Shown: piece by piece, positions 1 through 7,681 of the stretch
Layout of the letters: the number at the start of each line of letters is the position of its first letter
Numbering within the stretch: position 1 is the first letter of the stretch
The notes under the pieces: model-generated
What the model saw: the letters and a program-made list of their open reading frames with translations, nothing else
Databases searched by the model: none
Told to the model about the DNA's origin: nothing
Assembly: GCA_965214615.1 (NCBI GenBank)
Contig: OZ243952.1
Coordinates: 186,001 to 250,000 of the forward strand
Origin: CBDAUN01 sp965214615
Lineage (GTDB): Bacteria > Pseudomonadota > Gammaproteobacteria > Arenicellales > JAJDZL01
DNA: 64,000 nt
Reading direction: 5' to 3'
Program-made: the position numbers and the translations under genes

Positions 1-1
1 T

Positions 2-364
2 GTTGCGTTTATCGCCGTAGCCTCCGTTTTAGCCATGATCCAGATCGACAGGGAGTATGAATTGCGCATCCTCAATGCGGCCGGCTACACACCAGGGCAG
101 ATCTGGCGCTCGGCAAGCGCCGAGACAGGGGTTATGGGACTATTTGCGGGTTTGCTGTCGATACCGGCGGGGCTGATATTGACATGGATGCTGATCTGGG
201 TGGTCAACCGGCGCTCATTCGGCTGGACTATGGAAATGCTGGTCGATCCCGCGGTCCTGTTTGATGCTGTTGCGCTTTCGGTGATTGCAGCCTTGCTTGC
301 CGGCGCTGTGCCGGCCTGGCGGCTCGCCCGGCGTGCGCCAAGGCAGATTAGCCGGCCCGAGTAG
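2..364 (+). CDS. FtsX-type ABC transporter permease, C-terminal part
   Basis: The gene is cut by the left edge; the frame is open from base 2 and ends with TAG at 362-364, leaving about 120 residues. The visible part starts in a hydrophobic segment, then shows an exposed stretch (IDREYELRILNAAGYTPGQI) typical of FtsX/MacB-like permeases, where the membrane domain responds to its ATPase, and two further hydrophobic segments. It ends in a basic tail. The next gene starts 4 bases on and encodes an AttH-like periplasmic protein. ATPase, FtsX permease and AttH are a known neighbourhood, so this is probably the inner-membrane part of an export or lipid-handling ABC system. The ATPase would lie to the left. 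Substrate unknown. Confidence 0.75.
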   Translation, partial: VAFIAVASVLAMIQIDREYELRILNAAGYTPGQIWRSASAETGVMGLFAGLLSIPAGLILTWMLIWVVNRRSFGWTMEMLVDPAVLFDAVALSVIAALLAGAVPAWRLARRAPRQISRPE

Positions 365-367
365 CGT

Positions 368-1543
368 ATGAAGCGCCATATCGTTGCAATTGCCGTAGCA
401 GCGCTTGTATTGCCGGCCGGATTTGGCGTCTGGCGGATGCTGTCGCCTGTCGAGCAGATTCAGGTGCCGCCGCCGCCGGCTGCGCCGGCGCCGCTTGGCG
501 ATATGCTCGCAGGAGGGCCGGGGCAGGATTTCGAACAGGCGCTTGGAGTGCGCAGGCTCGAATTTCCTCAGGACCACGGGCCCCATCCGAAGTTTCAGAC
601 CGAATGGTGGTACTTTACGGGCAACCTCAAGGCCGGGGATCAGCGCAGATTTGGCTATCAGTTCACCGTTTTTCGCCGCGCCGCCTCGAATTCAGCACCT
701 GAGCTTGATTCGCACTGGGCGACGAATCAGATCTATCTTGCGCATATCGGTCTGACGGACATTGAGGGGAGCGAATATCTGACCGATGAAAGATACAGCC
801 GCGATTCGCTGGATCTGGCCGGAGCGAGGGCGCAGCCCTTTGCGGCGTGGGTCGAAAACTGGATTGCCGCAGGAAGCGAAGGCGAATGCGGCGGGTGTCT
901 GGATCTTTCGATCAAGGCGCAATCGGAAGAGTTTTCGATTGATCTGGATTTGACGTCTGCAAAGCCGGCAGTGCTCCACGGCGACCGCGGACTGAGCCGC
1001 AAGGGTGACGGCCGTGGCAATGCGTCATACTATTACTCGCTGACGCGGATGAACACCTCGGGCACTGTGTCCGTGCGGGGGCAGAGCATGCAGGTTTCCG
1101 GCGACAGCTGGATGGATCACGAATGGTTTTCGTCGGTGCTCGGGCCGGATGATGCCGGCTGGGACTGGTTTTCGCTGCAGCTTGATGATGGCCGCGAAAT
1201 CATGGTATTCCAGATTCGCCGGCACAATGGAGCGGCGGATCCGTTCAAGTACGGCGCTGTCATTGATACGGGCGGCGCACCGGCAGTGCTGCGTCCCGAA
1301 CAGTTTCGCATGATCCCTTTGCGAATGTGGCAAAGCGAGCAAAGCGGCGCGCAATACCCGGTTCACTGGCGTCTAGAGATTGCGCAGCCCGACATGCGTC
1401 TTGAAATCGAGGCTGCGATCGATGCGCAGGAGCGCGCCGACTCGTTTCGCTACTGGGAAGGCGCAGTTTCGGTGCGAGGCGTCGACGGCGCAACGCCTGT
1501 GCAAGGCGCAGGCTACCTTGAAATGACCGGATATCGGCAATGA
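368..1543 (+). CDS. AttH/CrtC-like lipocalin-fold protein
   Basis: This 391-residue protein begins with a hydrophobic export segment (about residues 4-20) and a proline/alanine-rich linker (about 34-43). The rest matches the AttH / carotenoid 1,2-hydratase-like family: TEWWYFTGNL near residue 80 and a DSWMDHEWFSS segment near 245 are hallmark stretches. These are two lipocalin-like barrels, normally periplasmic, and usually encoded beside FtsX-type ABC permeases, as here. An enzymatic role (carotenoid hydration) is not implied, since no carotenoid genes are nearby; binding or delivery of a hydrophobic ligand is more likely. Its last bases are duplicated 2.1 kb downstream, beyond the Fic gene. 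The TGA overlaps the ATG of a truncated copy of the downstream gene. Confidence 0.8.
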   Translation: MKRHIVAIAVAALVLPAGFGVWRMLSPVEQIQVPPPPAAPAPLGDMLAGGPGQDFEQALGVRRLEFPQDHGPHPKFQTEWWYFTGNLKAGDQRRFGYQFTVFRRAASNSAPELDSHWATNQIYLAHIGLTDIEGSEYLTDERYSRDSLDLAGARAQPFAAWVENWIAAGSEGECGGCLDLSIKAQSEEFSIDLDLTSAKPAVLHGDRGLSRKGDGRGNASYYYSLTRMNTSGTVSVRGQSMQVSGDSWMDHEWFSSVLGPDDAGWDWFSLQLDDGREIMVFQIRRHNGAADPFKYGAVIDTGGAPAVLRPEQFRMIPLRMWQSEQSGAQYPVHWRLEIAQPDMRLEIEAAIDAQERADSFRYWEGAVSVRGVDGATPVQGAGYLEMTGYRQ

Positions 1544-1613
1544 ATTTGAAACACTCAAACGTTGCGGCGTGCAAATGCATGATCTGCGGCTTTGGCGGCT
1601 GGGCGAATGCATT
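1472..1613 (+). repeat. Direct repeat, left copy (attH 3' end + start of next gene)
   Basis: This stretch is repeated with a constant offset of 2128 bases at 3600-3741. From 1483 to 1613 I count about 18 mismatches in 131 aligned bases, with no gap. It covers the last codons of the attH-like gene, its ATGA overlap and the first roughly 25 codons of the RmlA-like gene. Confidence 0.9.
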
Positions 1614-1680
1614 TTTTTCAGTGCGACACTTAGGGTTGTATGTCAGATTTAATGTAGATTTTGTATCATGGACTGAGTAA
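1540..1680 (+). pseudogene. Truncated 5' copy of the RmlA-like gene
   Basis: The ATG overlaps the attH stop as ATGA. The first roughly 25 codons (with CKCMICGFGGWANAF) parallel the start of the intact gene at 3668 (CKGLICGFGDWANAF). After a run of seven T the similarity ends and 22 unrelated codons lead to TAA. It reads as a fragment left when the Fic-bearing segment separated attH from its original downstream neighbour, or duplicated the junction. Confidence 0.7.
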
Positions 1681-2013
1681 GGCAAGGAGCGCTATTCGCA
1701 CACTTGCGCGACGAGGGTGCAATAGCGGTTTGGGTTGTATTAGGTAGAGTCTGGTCTCTCCTCGCATGCTAGGCGCGGCAATGTAGCCGAAAGATAGTTA
1801 CTAAAGGATCAAATTTGCGGCTTCATTTATGCTGCAGTCGCAAAATTTCTTATTTTGTTGAATCAAGGGTTGGAGTTGTGCGCGAGAGGACGACAGAACA
1901 GTCGGCATTGTGATGGGCAGGTCGTGTGGATGCCAGCAAGTCGCAGAGGGTGTTAGAAGCACGTATCGCGGCTTGTGGCCAAATATGCCTAATCGAACAG
2001 AGATGCGATAGCC
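1681..2013. other. Non-coding stretch upstream of the Fic gene
   Basis: I see no convincing gene on either strand in this 333-base stretch. It is less GC-rich than the flanking core genes and presumably carries the promoter of the Fic gene, but I cannot point to a clear -35/-10 pair. Confidence 0.5.
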
Positions 2014-3384
2014 ATGGTGAAAGAGATTGTGAATACTCCATATGGGTATGATGAGACGCACGAACCGGCATTTCGCGAGATTGCAGACCGTGTGAAGGCG
2101 ATGCGTGATCAAGGAACTCTTTCGCCTGACGTGCTATACAGAATTCGGAAGCACTTTCGGATCAAGAACATTTACCATTCTAATGCTATTGAGGGTAATG
2201 CTCTCGCCGTTGGTGAGACTCGTCAGGTCGTCGAACTCGGCCTCACAATCACAGGAAAGTCTCTGAAGGACCAAGCTGAAGCGCGCAACTTGTCTCACGC
2301 ACTCGATTTTCTTGAAGATCTTGCATCGAACTCGACGCAACCGATTAGGGAAACCGACATTCGTCAATTGCATACGTTAGTTTTGAGCGGATTGAATGAT
2401 GAAGCTGGCTCATATCGTTCGGTGCCAGTCACGATTAGTGGCTCAAGTTATCCACCGCCGGGCCCGGAGACTGTCGCTAGCCAAATGGAGGATTTTTGTC
2501 GGTGGCTCTCATTGACGAGCGTTCCCACAGATGAGGCATTCGCGAGTGTCGCGGGGCTTCTCATCGCGTGTGCAGCGCACACATGGTTTGTGACGATCCA
2601 CCCATTCATAGATGGTAATGGCCGAGTCGCGCGACTTCTTTTGAATCTTCTCCTCATGCGCTATCGCTTTCCGATTGCCATAATTTCTAAAGAGGACAGG
2701 CTTCGTTACTACGACGCCCTCGAAGAGTCTCAGGGATCAGACTTAACGCCGTTCGCTGTTCTTCTCGCAGAGTGCATTGAAGAGAGTCTTGAGGAATATG
2801 AACTCGCGGCTGAAGAACAGCGAGAGCATACGGAATGGACTCAAACCATTGCTGAGAAATTCACTCAACCGGAGCGTGTACGGGTAGAGAACGAGTACGA
2901 AGTATGGAAAAACGCGATGGAGCTTTTGAAAAGCTATCTTCGTCAAACTGTTAACAAGATCGACGAACAAAGTCATTATGGAAATATTTTTTTCAGTGAC
3001 TATGGCAACCTCGAATTCGAGAAATACTCTGCGCTTCGCAGTGGGGTTTCTGCGAAGCGTACATGGTTTTTTCGCATAGACTTTCGTCGGGCGGACAAGA
3101 GAGTACGCTACTTATTTTTCTTTGGCCACGCAAGCAACCAAATGCGCGAACGTTGTCAAGTCTCACTGCATGTAGCTCGAGAAGATCCGCCAAACTCGTT
3201 CAACTATGAGAGACTGGACAACATCAGCGCACCTAACGTACCCTCATTAACCGAAATTGGCTACGAAATCGCGAAAGAACGATTTGTAATACGTAAACGC
3301 GCTGGACGCCCGAGTTTGAGCCGAGTTGAGGACTTCGGTATACAGTTCTTTGATGATGTATTCAACAAGCATTTCACGAACTGA
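2014..3384 (+). CDS. Fic family protein (class II, N-terminal inhibitory helix)
   Basis: This is a 456-residue Fic-domain protein, a family that transfers AMP or another phosphate-containing group to target protein hydroxyls. The catalytic motif HPFIDGNGRVAR is perfect at residues 196-207, including the catalytic His and the GNGR anion-binding loop. Upstream, SNAIEG at 56-61 matches the (S/T)xxxE(G/N) inhibitory motif, which places autoinhibition in the N-terminal helix of the same chain (class II), so no separate antitoxin is expected. The last 200 residues are not assigned. The ATG at 2014 lacks a strong Shine-Dalgarno sequence. Base composition is more AT-rich than its neighbours, and imperfect direct repeats flank it, both pointing to acquisition. 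Confidence 0.9.
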   Translation: MVKEIVNTPYGYDETHEPAFREIADRVKAMRDQGTLSPDVLYRIRKHFRIKNIYHSNAIEGNALAVGETRQVVELGLTITGKSLKDQAEARNLSHALDFLEDLASNSTQPIRETDIRQLHTLVLSGLNDEAGSYRSVPVTISGSSYPPPGPETVASQMEDFCRWLSLTSVPTDEAFASVAGLLIACAAHTWFVTIHPFIDGNGRVARLLLNLLLMRYRFPIAIISKEDRLRYYDALEESQGSDLTPFAVLLAECIEESLEEYELAAEEQREHTEWTQTIAEKFTQPERVRVENEYEVWKNAMELLKSYLRQTVNKIDEQSHYGNIFFSDYGNLEFEKYSALRSGVSAKRTWFFRIDFRRADKRVRYLFFFGHASNQMRERCQVSLHVAREDPPNSFNYERLDNISAPNVPSLTEIGYEIAKERFVIRKRAGRPSLSRVEDFGIQFFDDVFNKHFTN

Positions 3385-3599
3385 CTTACGCTAGTCGATG
3401 ACATTTCCCAATCGAAATTCGAATGCTGTTGCGATATAGCAACAAGGAAAGTGTTGACTGACCGCGCAGCCGAAATTCCAGTGTGGTAGATAGTTTTGCC
3501 TTGTGCTCTCTGATCGGTTACACCGGTGATCGGACGCATGCTCAAGACAAATTGGGCACGGTTACAATCGTGTTGATCGTGCGCTCGACAATCGGGTTC

Positions 3600-3671
3600 G
3601 TACGAGTTACCGACGGTGCAATACCTGTGCGAGGCGCAGGCTACCTTGAAATCACCGGATATCGGCAATGA
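3600..3671 (+). pseudogene. Remnant of the attH 3' end
   Basis: In the right-hand repeat copy the frame preceding the RmlA-like gene still encodes the attH C-terminus: GAGYLEITGYRQ against GAGYLEMTGYRQ in the intact gene, ending in TGA that overlaps the next ATG. The frame is open further left to 3483 but that part has no similarity to attH. It marks the ancestral attH/RmlA-like junction. Confidence 0.75.
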
Positions 3672-3741
3672 AGTCGAAACACGCAAGCACCGCGGTGTGC
3701 AAAGGCCTGATCTGCGGCTTCGGCGACTGGGCGAATGCGTT
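3600..3741 (+). repeat. Direct repeat, right copy
   Basis: This is the partner of 1472-1613. Together the two copies enclose about 2 kb containing only the Fic gene. Divergence of about 14 percent shows that the duplication is old or arose by recombination with a related strain rather than by a recent target-site duplication. Confidence 0.9.
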
Positions 3742-4345
3742 CCGTCCAGCAGGACGCCGTAGCGCCGCCGTTGAGTGGTTCGCGCAAATCCCGGCAGCGG
3801 CCTTTACTTTGTCGTGCTTGAAGTCGGCCGGTGTTGGCCCTTTCATGCTGGCTGCCGAAGCCGCAGCGGTGGCGCAGTTTCAGGATGCCCTGGGTGACGG
3901 AAGCCGCTTCGGAACGAAACTTTCGTACGCCCTGATCGGCGAAGACGCAGATCTGGCGCAATCGCTGGCCGCGGCAGGTGAATTCCTGTCTCAATCGCCT
4001 GTGGCAATTGCCGGGGCGGGCATCTTTATCTCATCTGCGGAATTGGACAGTCGGCTGCCGCGCACTGTTCAGGCGAATTCGGGATTGACGATTGTCGAAT
4101 TCGCCCGCGGGCGAACCGACTCCCTTGAACGCTCAATAGCCATTGCCGATCGCCGTTCGCATGAAGTGGCCAGGCGCGTACTGGACGATGCCGGCACCAG
4201 TGCCGGGATATCGCACATGGCAGCCGAATACCGCCGCAACAGCGCCTTTGCCACACAAGTCATGGACGGAGAATGCTTTTTAATCGAAAAGGCTTCGCCA
4301 AAACAGCTGAATCTTGCGGCTGCGGCGCTTGAGGATTGGCGTTGA
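3668..4345 (+). CDS. Degenerate RmlA-like sugar nucleotidyltransferase homologue
   Basis: The 225-residue product follows the layout of glucose-1-phosphate thymidylyltransferase: CKGLI at the N-terminus, then FQDALGDGSRFGTKLSYALI, which closely resembles the RmlA stretch around 'FQQLLGDGSQWGLNLQY', then DLAQSLAAAGEFL against the family's 'GLAQAFIIGEEF'. The nucleotide-binding GGxGTRL loop is replaced by GFGDWANAF, the SKQLLPVYDKPM-like stretch is unrecognisable, and the protein is about 65 residues shorter than RmlA. I therefore read it as a non-catalytic relative that has lost the active site. The homology is my own alignment by eye. The frame is intact and the gene runs convergent to coaX with a 4-base gap. 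The start is set by the ATGA overlap with the attH remnant. Confidence 0.5.
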   Translation: MKSKHASTAVCKGLICGFGDWANAFRPAGRRSAAVEWFAQIPAAAFTLSCLKSAGVGPFMLAAEAAAVAQFQDALGDGSRFGTKLSYALIGEDADLAQSLAAAGEFLSQSPVAIAGAGIFISSAELDSRLPRTVQANSGLTIVEFARGRTDSLERSIAIADRRSHEVARRVLDDAGTSAGISHMAAEYRRNSAFATQVMDGECFLIEKASPKQLNLAAAALEDWR

Positions 4346-4349
4346 GCGC

Positions 4350-5087
4350 TTAGCGTCTGGCGTGCTCGTCGCAAAGCAGTGCGACTCCGTCGAGCACAAG
4401 GTCTGCGGCTGTATCGAAGCGATGCCGAGTGAAACGCGCCAGCATTTCGGCGTCGCCGCCGGTCAGGAACAGCTGCGCATCGGTGCCGGCAAGCCCGAGG
4501 TAGCGGCTAACCAGTTCGTCGGTACCGGCTGCGGTCGCAATCGCAGTGCCTCCGCCAACCGCCTGAGGCGTCGAACGTCCGGGCAAAAGCGCATCGTCAC
4601 CGGCTGCTTCGCCGATTTCGCGGGTATTGCGACTCAGGGCGATGCGCGCCATTGCGAACCCCGGAATGATCGACCCGCCAATATATTCGCCTTGATTGTT
4701 GACAGCGTCGACCGTGATTGCTGTCCCGCAGTCCGCTACGACGAGTGCGCGACCGCCGCAGCGGTGCCACGCTGCGATTACAGCAGCCCACCTGTCGGCG
4801 CCGAGCTGGACGGGGCGGATGTATCCGTTGACGACTCCGCAAGCGCGTTCCGTCGGCCGCACGAACCGGGCTTCGACCGACCAGCGCTCCGCGGCGAAGT
4901 CGGAGATGGTCTGCTCGATTTCGGGTCCGGCGACACTGACAGCGCCGAGCGCGTCGACTGACTCAATATGCCCCCAATGCGATTCAAGGCGCTTTCGAAT
5001 GCCGTGCGGCGTGCTCGCAAATGAGCCGCGCCGCTGATTCAGGCGCCACTTGATGTTTCGATTGCCGCAATCGGCTACAAGTCGCAT
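4350..5087 (-). CDS. coaX: Type III pantothenate kinase
   Basis: This protein catalyses ATP-dependent phosphorylation of pantothenate, the first step to coenzyme A. I chose the ATG at 5085-5087, giving 245 residues (usual family length about 240-260) beginning MRLVADCGNRNIKW, where DxGNxxIKW is the N-terminal phosphate-binding motif of CoaX in the ASKHA fold. A further family stretch is GADRWAAVIAAW, and VVADCGTAITVDAV carries the second acidic/phosphate motif. The frame extends 70 codons further upstream, but those residues have no family character and overlap the AEC gene. It starts 5 bases after the AEC transporter stop and probably forms an operon with it. Confidence 0.9.
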   Translation of the reverse strand: MRLVADCGNRNIKWRLNQRRGSFASTPHGIRKRLESHWGHIESVDALGAVSVAGPEIEQTISDFAAERWSVEARFVRPTERACGVVNGYIRPVQLGADRWAAVIAAWHRCGGRALVVADCGTAITVDAVNNQGEYIGGSIIPGFAMARIALSRNTREIGEAAGDDALLPGRSTPQAVGGGTAIATAAGTDELVSRYLGLAGTDAQLFLTGGDAEMLARFTRHRFDTAADLVLDGVALLCDEHARR

Positions 5088-5092
5088 GTCGA

Positions 5093-6025
5093 TCAGTTCA
5101 CGGTGTTGATAATGAAAGATAGTGTCGCCACCGAAAATACAGTGGAAATCAGAATGCTGGCAGCTGTTCGCCCCGTGAACGCATTGAATTGCTGAGACAG
5201 AATGTAAACCGTTACGGCGACCGGCATCGCCGCTGCGATCACAGCGCTGGCTGCCCAGCCAGGCTGAATCGCAAACAGATGATACATGCTCAGCCACACC
5301 AGCGCCGGATGCGCAATGAGTTTGAAAAAGCTGATGGCAAGGGTCTGCGACTTATGTGCCCGAAAGCTGTCTTCGACCAGGCTCGACCCCAGTGCGAACA
5401 ACGCACATGGCGCCGCTGCCGAGCCCAGCAATGTGATGAATCGCTGCATCGTGTCAGGCACGGCCAAGTCAGACAGCGAAACCGCTGCGCCAAGCGAAAC
5501 GGCGACGATCAAAGGGTTCGAAATCAGAGAGTGCGCCGCATTTCGCACAATTCGCGGCACTGAAGCGCGCACATCCTGCTGGCTTCGTTCAATGAGCGCC
5601 GAAGCAAGCGGAAGAATGACGGCGATGTCAATCGTGGTGCACACGACGACCGGCACGCCGGCCTCGGAGCCGAAGGCGATGATCACGAAAGGCAGGCCGA
5701 GATAGCCTGTGTTGCCATAGATGGAGGCGGTTGCGAATACCGTGGCGAACGAAAACTTCAGCTTGAAGATTAACCGCGCGGCGAGCAGCGCCGCGGCAAA
5801 CAGCAATAGCGATGCGCAAGTCCAGGCGGTGACGAACAGCCATTGAAATTCGCCGCGCAGGTCGGCTTTGGCCATCAGCGAGAACGTCAGCACAGGGAGC
5901 GCGAAGTAGTAGACGAACTGGTTCAGTCCGGAGCGTGCGGAGGAATTGACGATGCCGCGCCAGGCCGCGAAATAGCCGCAGCCGATGACAGCGAAAAAGG
6001 GCGCAATGATCGATAGCGTAGTCAA
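5093..6025 (-). CDS. AEC family transporter (auxin efflux carrier-like)
   Basis: The 310-residue, strongly hydrophobic protein has about ten membrane segments and the N-terminal pattern of the AEC family (PFFAVIGCGYFAAWRGI, then LNQFVYYFALPVLTFS). The bacterial members export or import small organic anions such as malate or malonate; the substrate cannot be read from the sequence. It is the first gene of a two-gene minus-strand unit with coaX and is divergent from the NUDIX gene. A role in moving a CoA-pathway precursor would be guesswork. Confidence 0.85.
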   Translation of the reverse strand: MTTLSIIAPFFAVIGCGYFAAWRGIVNSSARSGLNQFVYYFALPVLTFSLMAKADLRGEFQWLFVTAWTCASLLLFAAALLAARLIFKLKFSFATVFATASIYGNTGYLGLPFVIIAFGSEAGVPVVVCTTIDIAVILPLASALIERSQQDVRASVPRIVRNAAHSLISNPLIVAVSLGAAVSLSDLAVPDTMQRFITLLGSAAAPCALFALGSSLVEDSFRAHKSQTLAISFFKLIAHPALVWLSMYHLFAIQPGWAASAVIAAAMPVAVTVYILSQQFNAFTGRTAASILISTVFSVATLSFIINTVN

Positions 6026-6132
6026 TGTCGGTACAGTCCGGGGTGTCGTTTCGATGGAGGGTTGCGGATATACTTTGCGGTATCGCGAATTATCTCAGAT
6101 TACTGTGCGGCTACCCGAAGGATCCATCTGCC

Positions 6133-6687
6133 ATGTCAGCCCGAGCAATAGACATCAATTACTGCACTCAATGCGGGGGGCTTGTCGATTTTGTCGTTCC
6201 CAGGGGCGACAATATGCATCGGCACGTGTGCCGGGATGCCGAGTGCGGCTTTATACATTACCAGAATCCGAAAATTGTCGCCGGATGCATTGTCCGCTGG
6301 CACGATCAGATTCTGCTCTGCAAAAGGGCCATTGAGCCGCGCAGAGGGCTTTGGACGTTTCCTGCCGGCTTTTTGGAGAACGGCGAAGGCGCCGATGTCG
6401 GCGCCGCCCGCGAGACCGCCGAGGAGGCGTGCGCCGATGTCAGGCATCCTGCGCTGTTCGGCGTCTACAACCTGCCGAACGCGAATCAGGTGTATATGGT
6501 TTTTTGCGGCACGTTGACAGAGCCCCGGTTCGCACCGGGAGTCGAGAGTCTTGAAACGAAGCTGTTCTCACAAGGCGAAGTGCCTTGGGACAGTCTGGCG
6601 TTCAAGGTCGTCGAGAGAGCTTTGCGGCACTATTTTGAACAATGGAACAAAGACGATATTCGGCCATTCATGGATAGCCTTCCATAG
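6133..6687 (+). CDS. Zinc-ribbon NUDIX hydrolase
   Basis: The 184-residue protein has an N-terminal zinc ribbon (CTQC at about 12-15, then CRDAEC) followed by a NUDIX domain. The Nudix box reads G-x5-E-x7-RETAEEACA: the metal-binding REx2EE core is intact, while the usual glycine after EE is cysteine. It resembles the small NudC-like or ADP-ribose pyrophosphatase-type NUDIX proteins that hydrolyse nucleoside diphosphate derivatives; the substrate is not predictable. I took the ATG at 6133; the frame is open to 6025, but the earlier residues do not look like family sequence and would run into the divergent promoter region. Confidence 0.85.
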   Translation: MSARAIDINYCTQCGGLVDFVVPRGDNMHRHVCRDAECGFIHYQNPKIVAGCIVRWHDQILLCKRAIEPRRGLWTFPAGFLENGEGADVGAARETAEEACADVRHPALFGVYNLPNANQVYMVFCGTLTEPRFAPGVESLETKLFSQGEVPWDSLAFKVVERALRHYFEQWNKDDIRPFMDSLP

Positions 6688-6720
6688 TCGAGATGCGGTA
6701 TTTGCCGCAACGTTGCGGTG

Positions 6721-7620
6721 CTAGCGAAGTGCTGCGGCGATGCGCCGCATCATGGATACGGCCTGCGAACTGTACGATCCGCCGAACAGGTTCAAGTGAT
6801 TCAGAACGTGATAGAGGTTGTAGACCTGCGAACGCAGCCGGTAGCCTTCGGGCAGCGGCCATGATTCGCAATAGGCTTGATAGAATTGCGGTGCGAAGCC
6901 GCCGAAAAGCTGCGTCATGGCAAGGTCCGTTTCCCGGTCGGCACAGTGCGCGGCAGGGTCGTAGATTACCGGCAGGCCGTCGTGGTCAAATCCGCAGTTG
7001 CCGTGCCACAAGTCTCCGTGCACAAGCGAAGGCGGCGGTTCGTGGTCGCAAAGGACAGACTCCAGATCGGAGGCGATTTTTGCGCCTAGCGACTGTATTT
7101 CGCCATGATGCCCGTTTTCCCGAGCCAGCCTTAGCTGGTGATCAAGGCGCTGGCTGCGGAAAAACTCAGTCCATTGCCGATGTCGCGCGTTGGGCTGCGC
7201 GGTTGCGCCGATGAAGTTGTCCTGATGCCAGCCGTGGGACTCGAACGTATGCCGGTGCATCGCAGCAAGCATGCCCCCAAGCTGCACGTAGGACTTGTCC
7301 TGCGCCGGCGCAAGCTCGATGAATTCGGTGACCAGGCAGGCTGCCGGGCCGACTGCGCCGACCGCTATCGGCTGAGGAACGCGCACTGTGCGGGTTCTCG
7401 CAAGGTGCCTCAGTCCGTCGAATTCGGCCCGCAGACGGGGTTCGCTGCCGCTTAGCTTGACGAAGAATCTGTCGCAGGCCCCTTGCGCTACGAATGTACG
7501 GTCGAACGAGCTTTGCGAGGCACGAACTGCGTGGACAATGCGTGTGCCGGTCAATTCGGAAAGCGCGGCGCACAGCGCCTCGGGCTTAATGCTGCGTGTA
7601 TCGAATGTGCCGGCAGTCAA
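6721..7620 (-). CDS. Fructosamine-3-kinase-like protein
   Basis: This 299-residue member of the FN3K/YniA family has a protein-kinase-like fold. The catalytic loop is LVHGDLWHGN (brackets the catalytic Asp), with the metal-binding YDPAAHCADRETDLAM segment following, which is characteristic of the family. An upstream HRHTFESHGWHQDNFIG stretch is also typical. These enzymes phosphorylate ketosamines on glycated amines or proteins, leading to deglycation; some bacterial members act on other sugars. It converges with the NUDIX gene and its start is 61 bases from priA on the opposite strand. Confidence 0.88.
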   Translation of the reverse strand: MTAGTFDTRSIKPEALCAALSELTGTRIVHAVRASQSSFDRTFVAQGACDRFFVKLSGSEPRLRAEFDGLRHLARTRTVRVPQPIAVGAVGPAACLVTEFIELAPAQDKSYVQLGGMLAAMHRHTFESHGWHQDNFIGATAQPNARHRQWTEFFRSQRLDHQLRLARENGHHGEIQSLGAKIASDLESVLCDHEPPPSLVHGDLWHGNCGFDHDGLPVIYDPAAHCADRETDLAMTQLFGGFAPQFYQAYCESWPLPEGYRLRSQVYNLYHVLNHLNLFGGSYSSQAVSMMRRIAAALR

Positions 7621-7681
7621 GATTGGGAACGGACAAAGTGAAACATTTTTACAGAAGCTATTTTAGCGCCGCCGAACAGCC

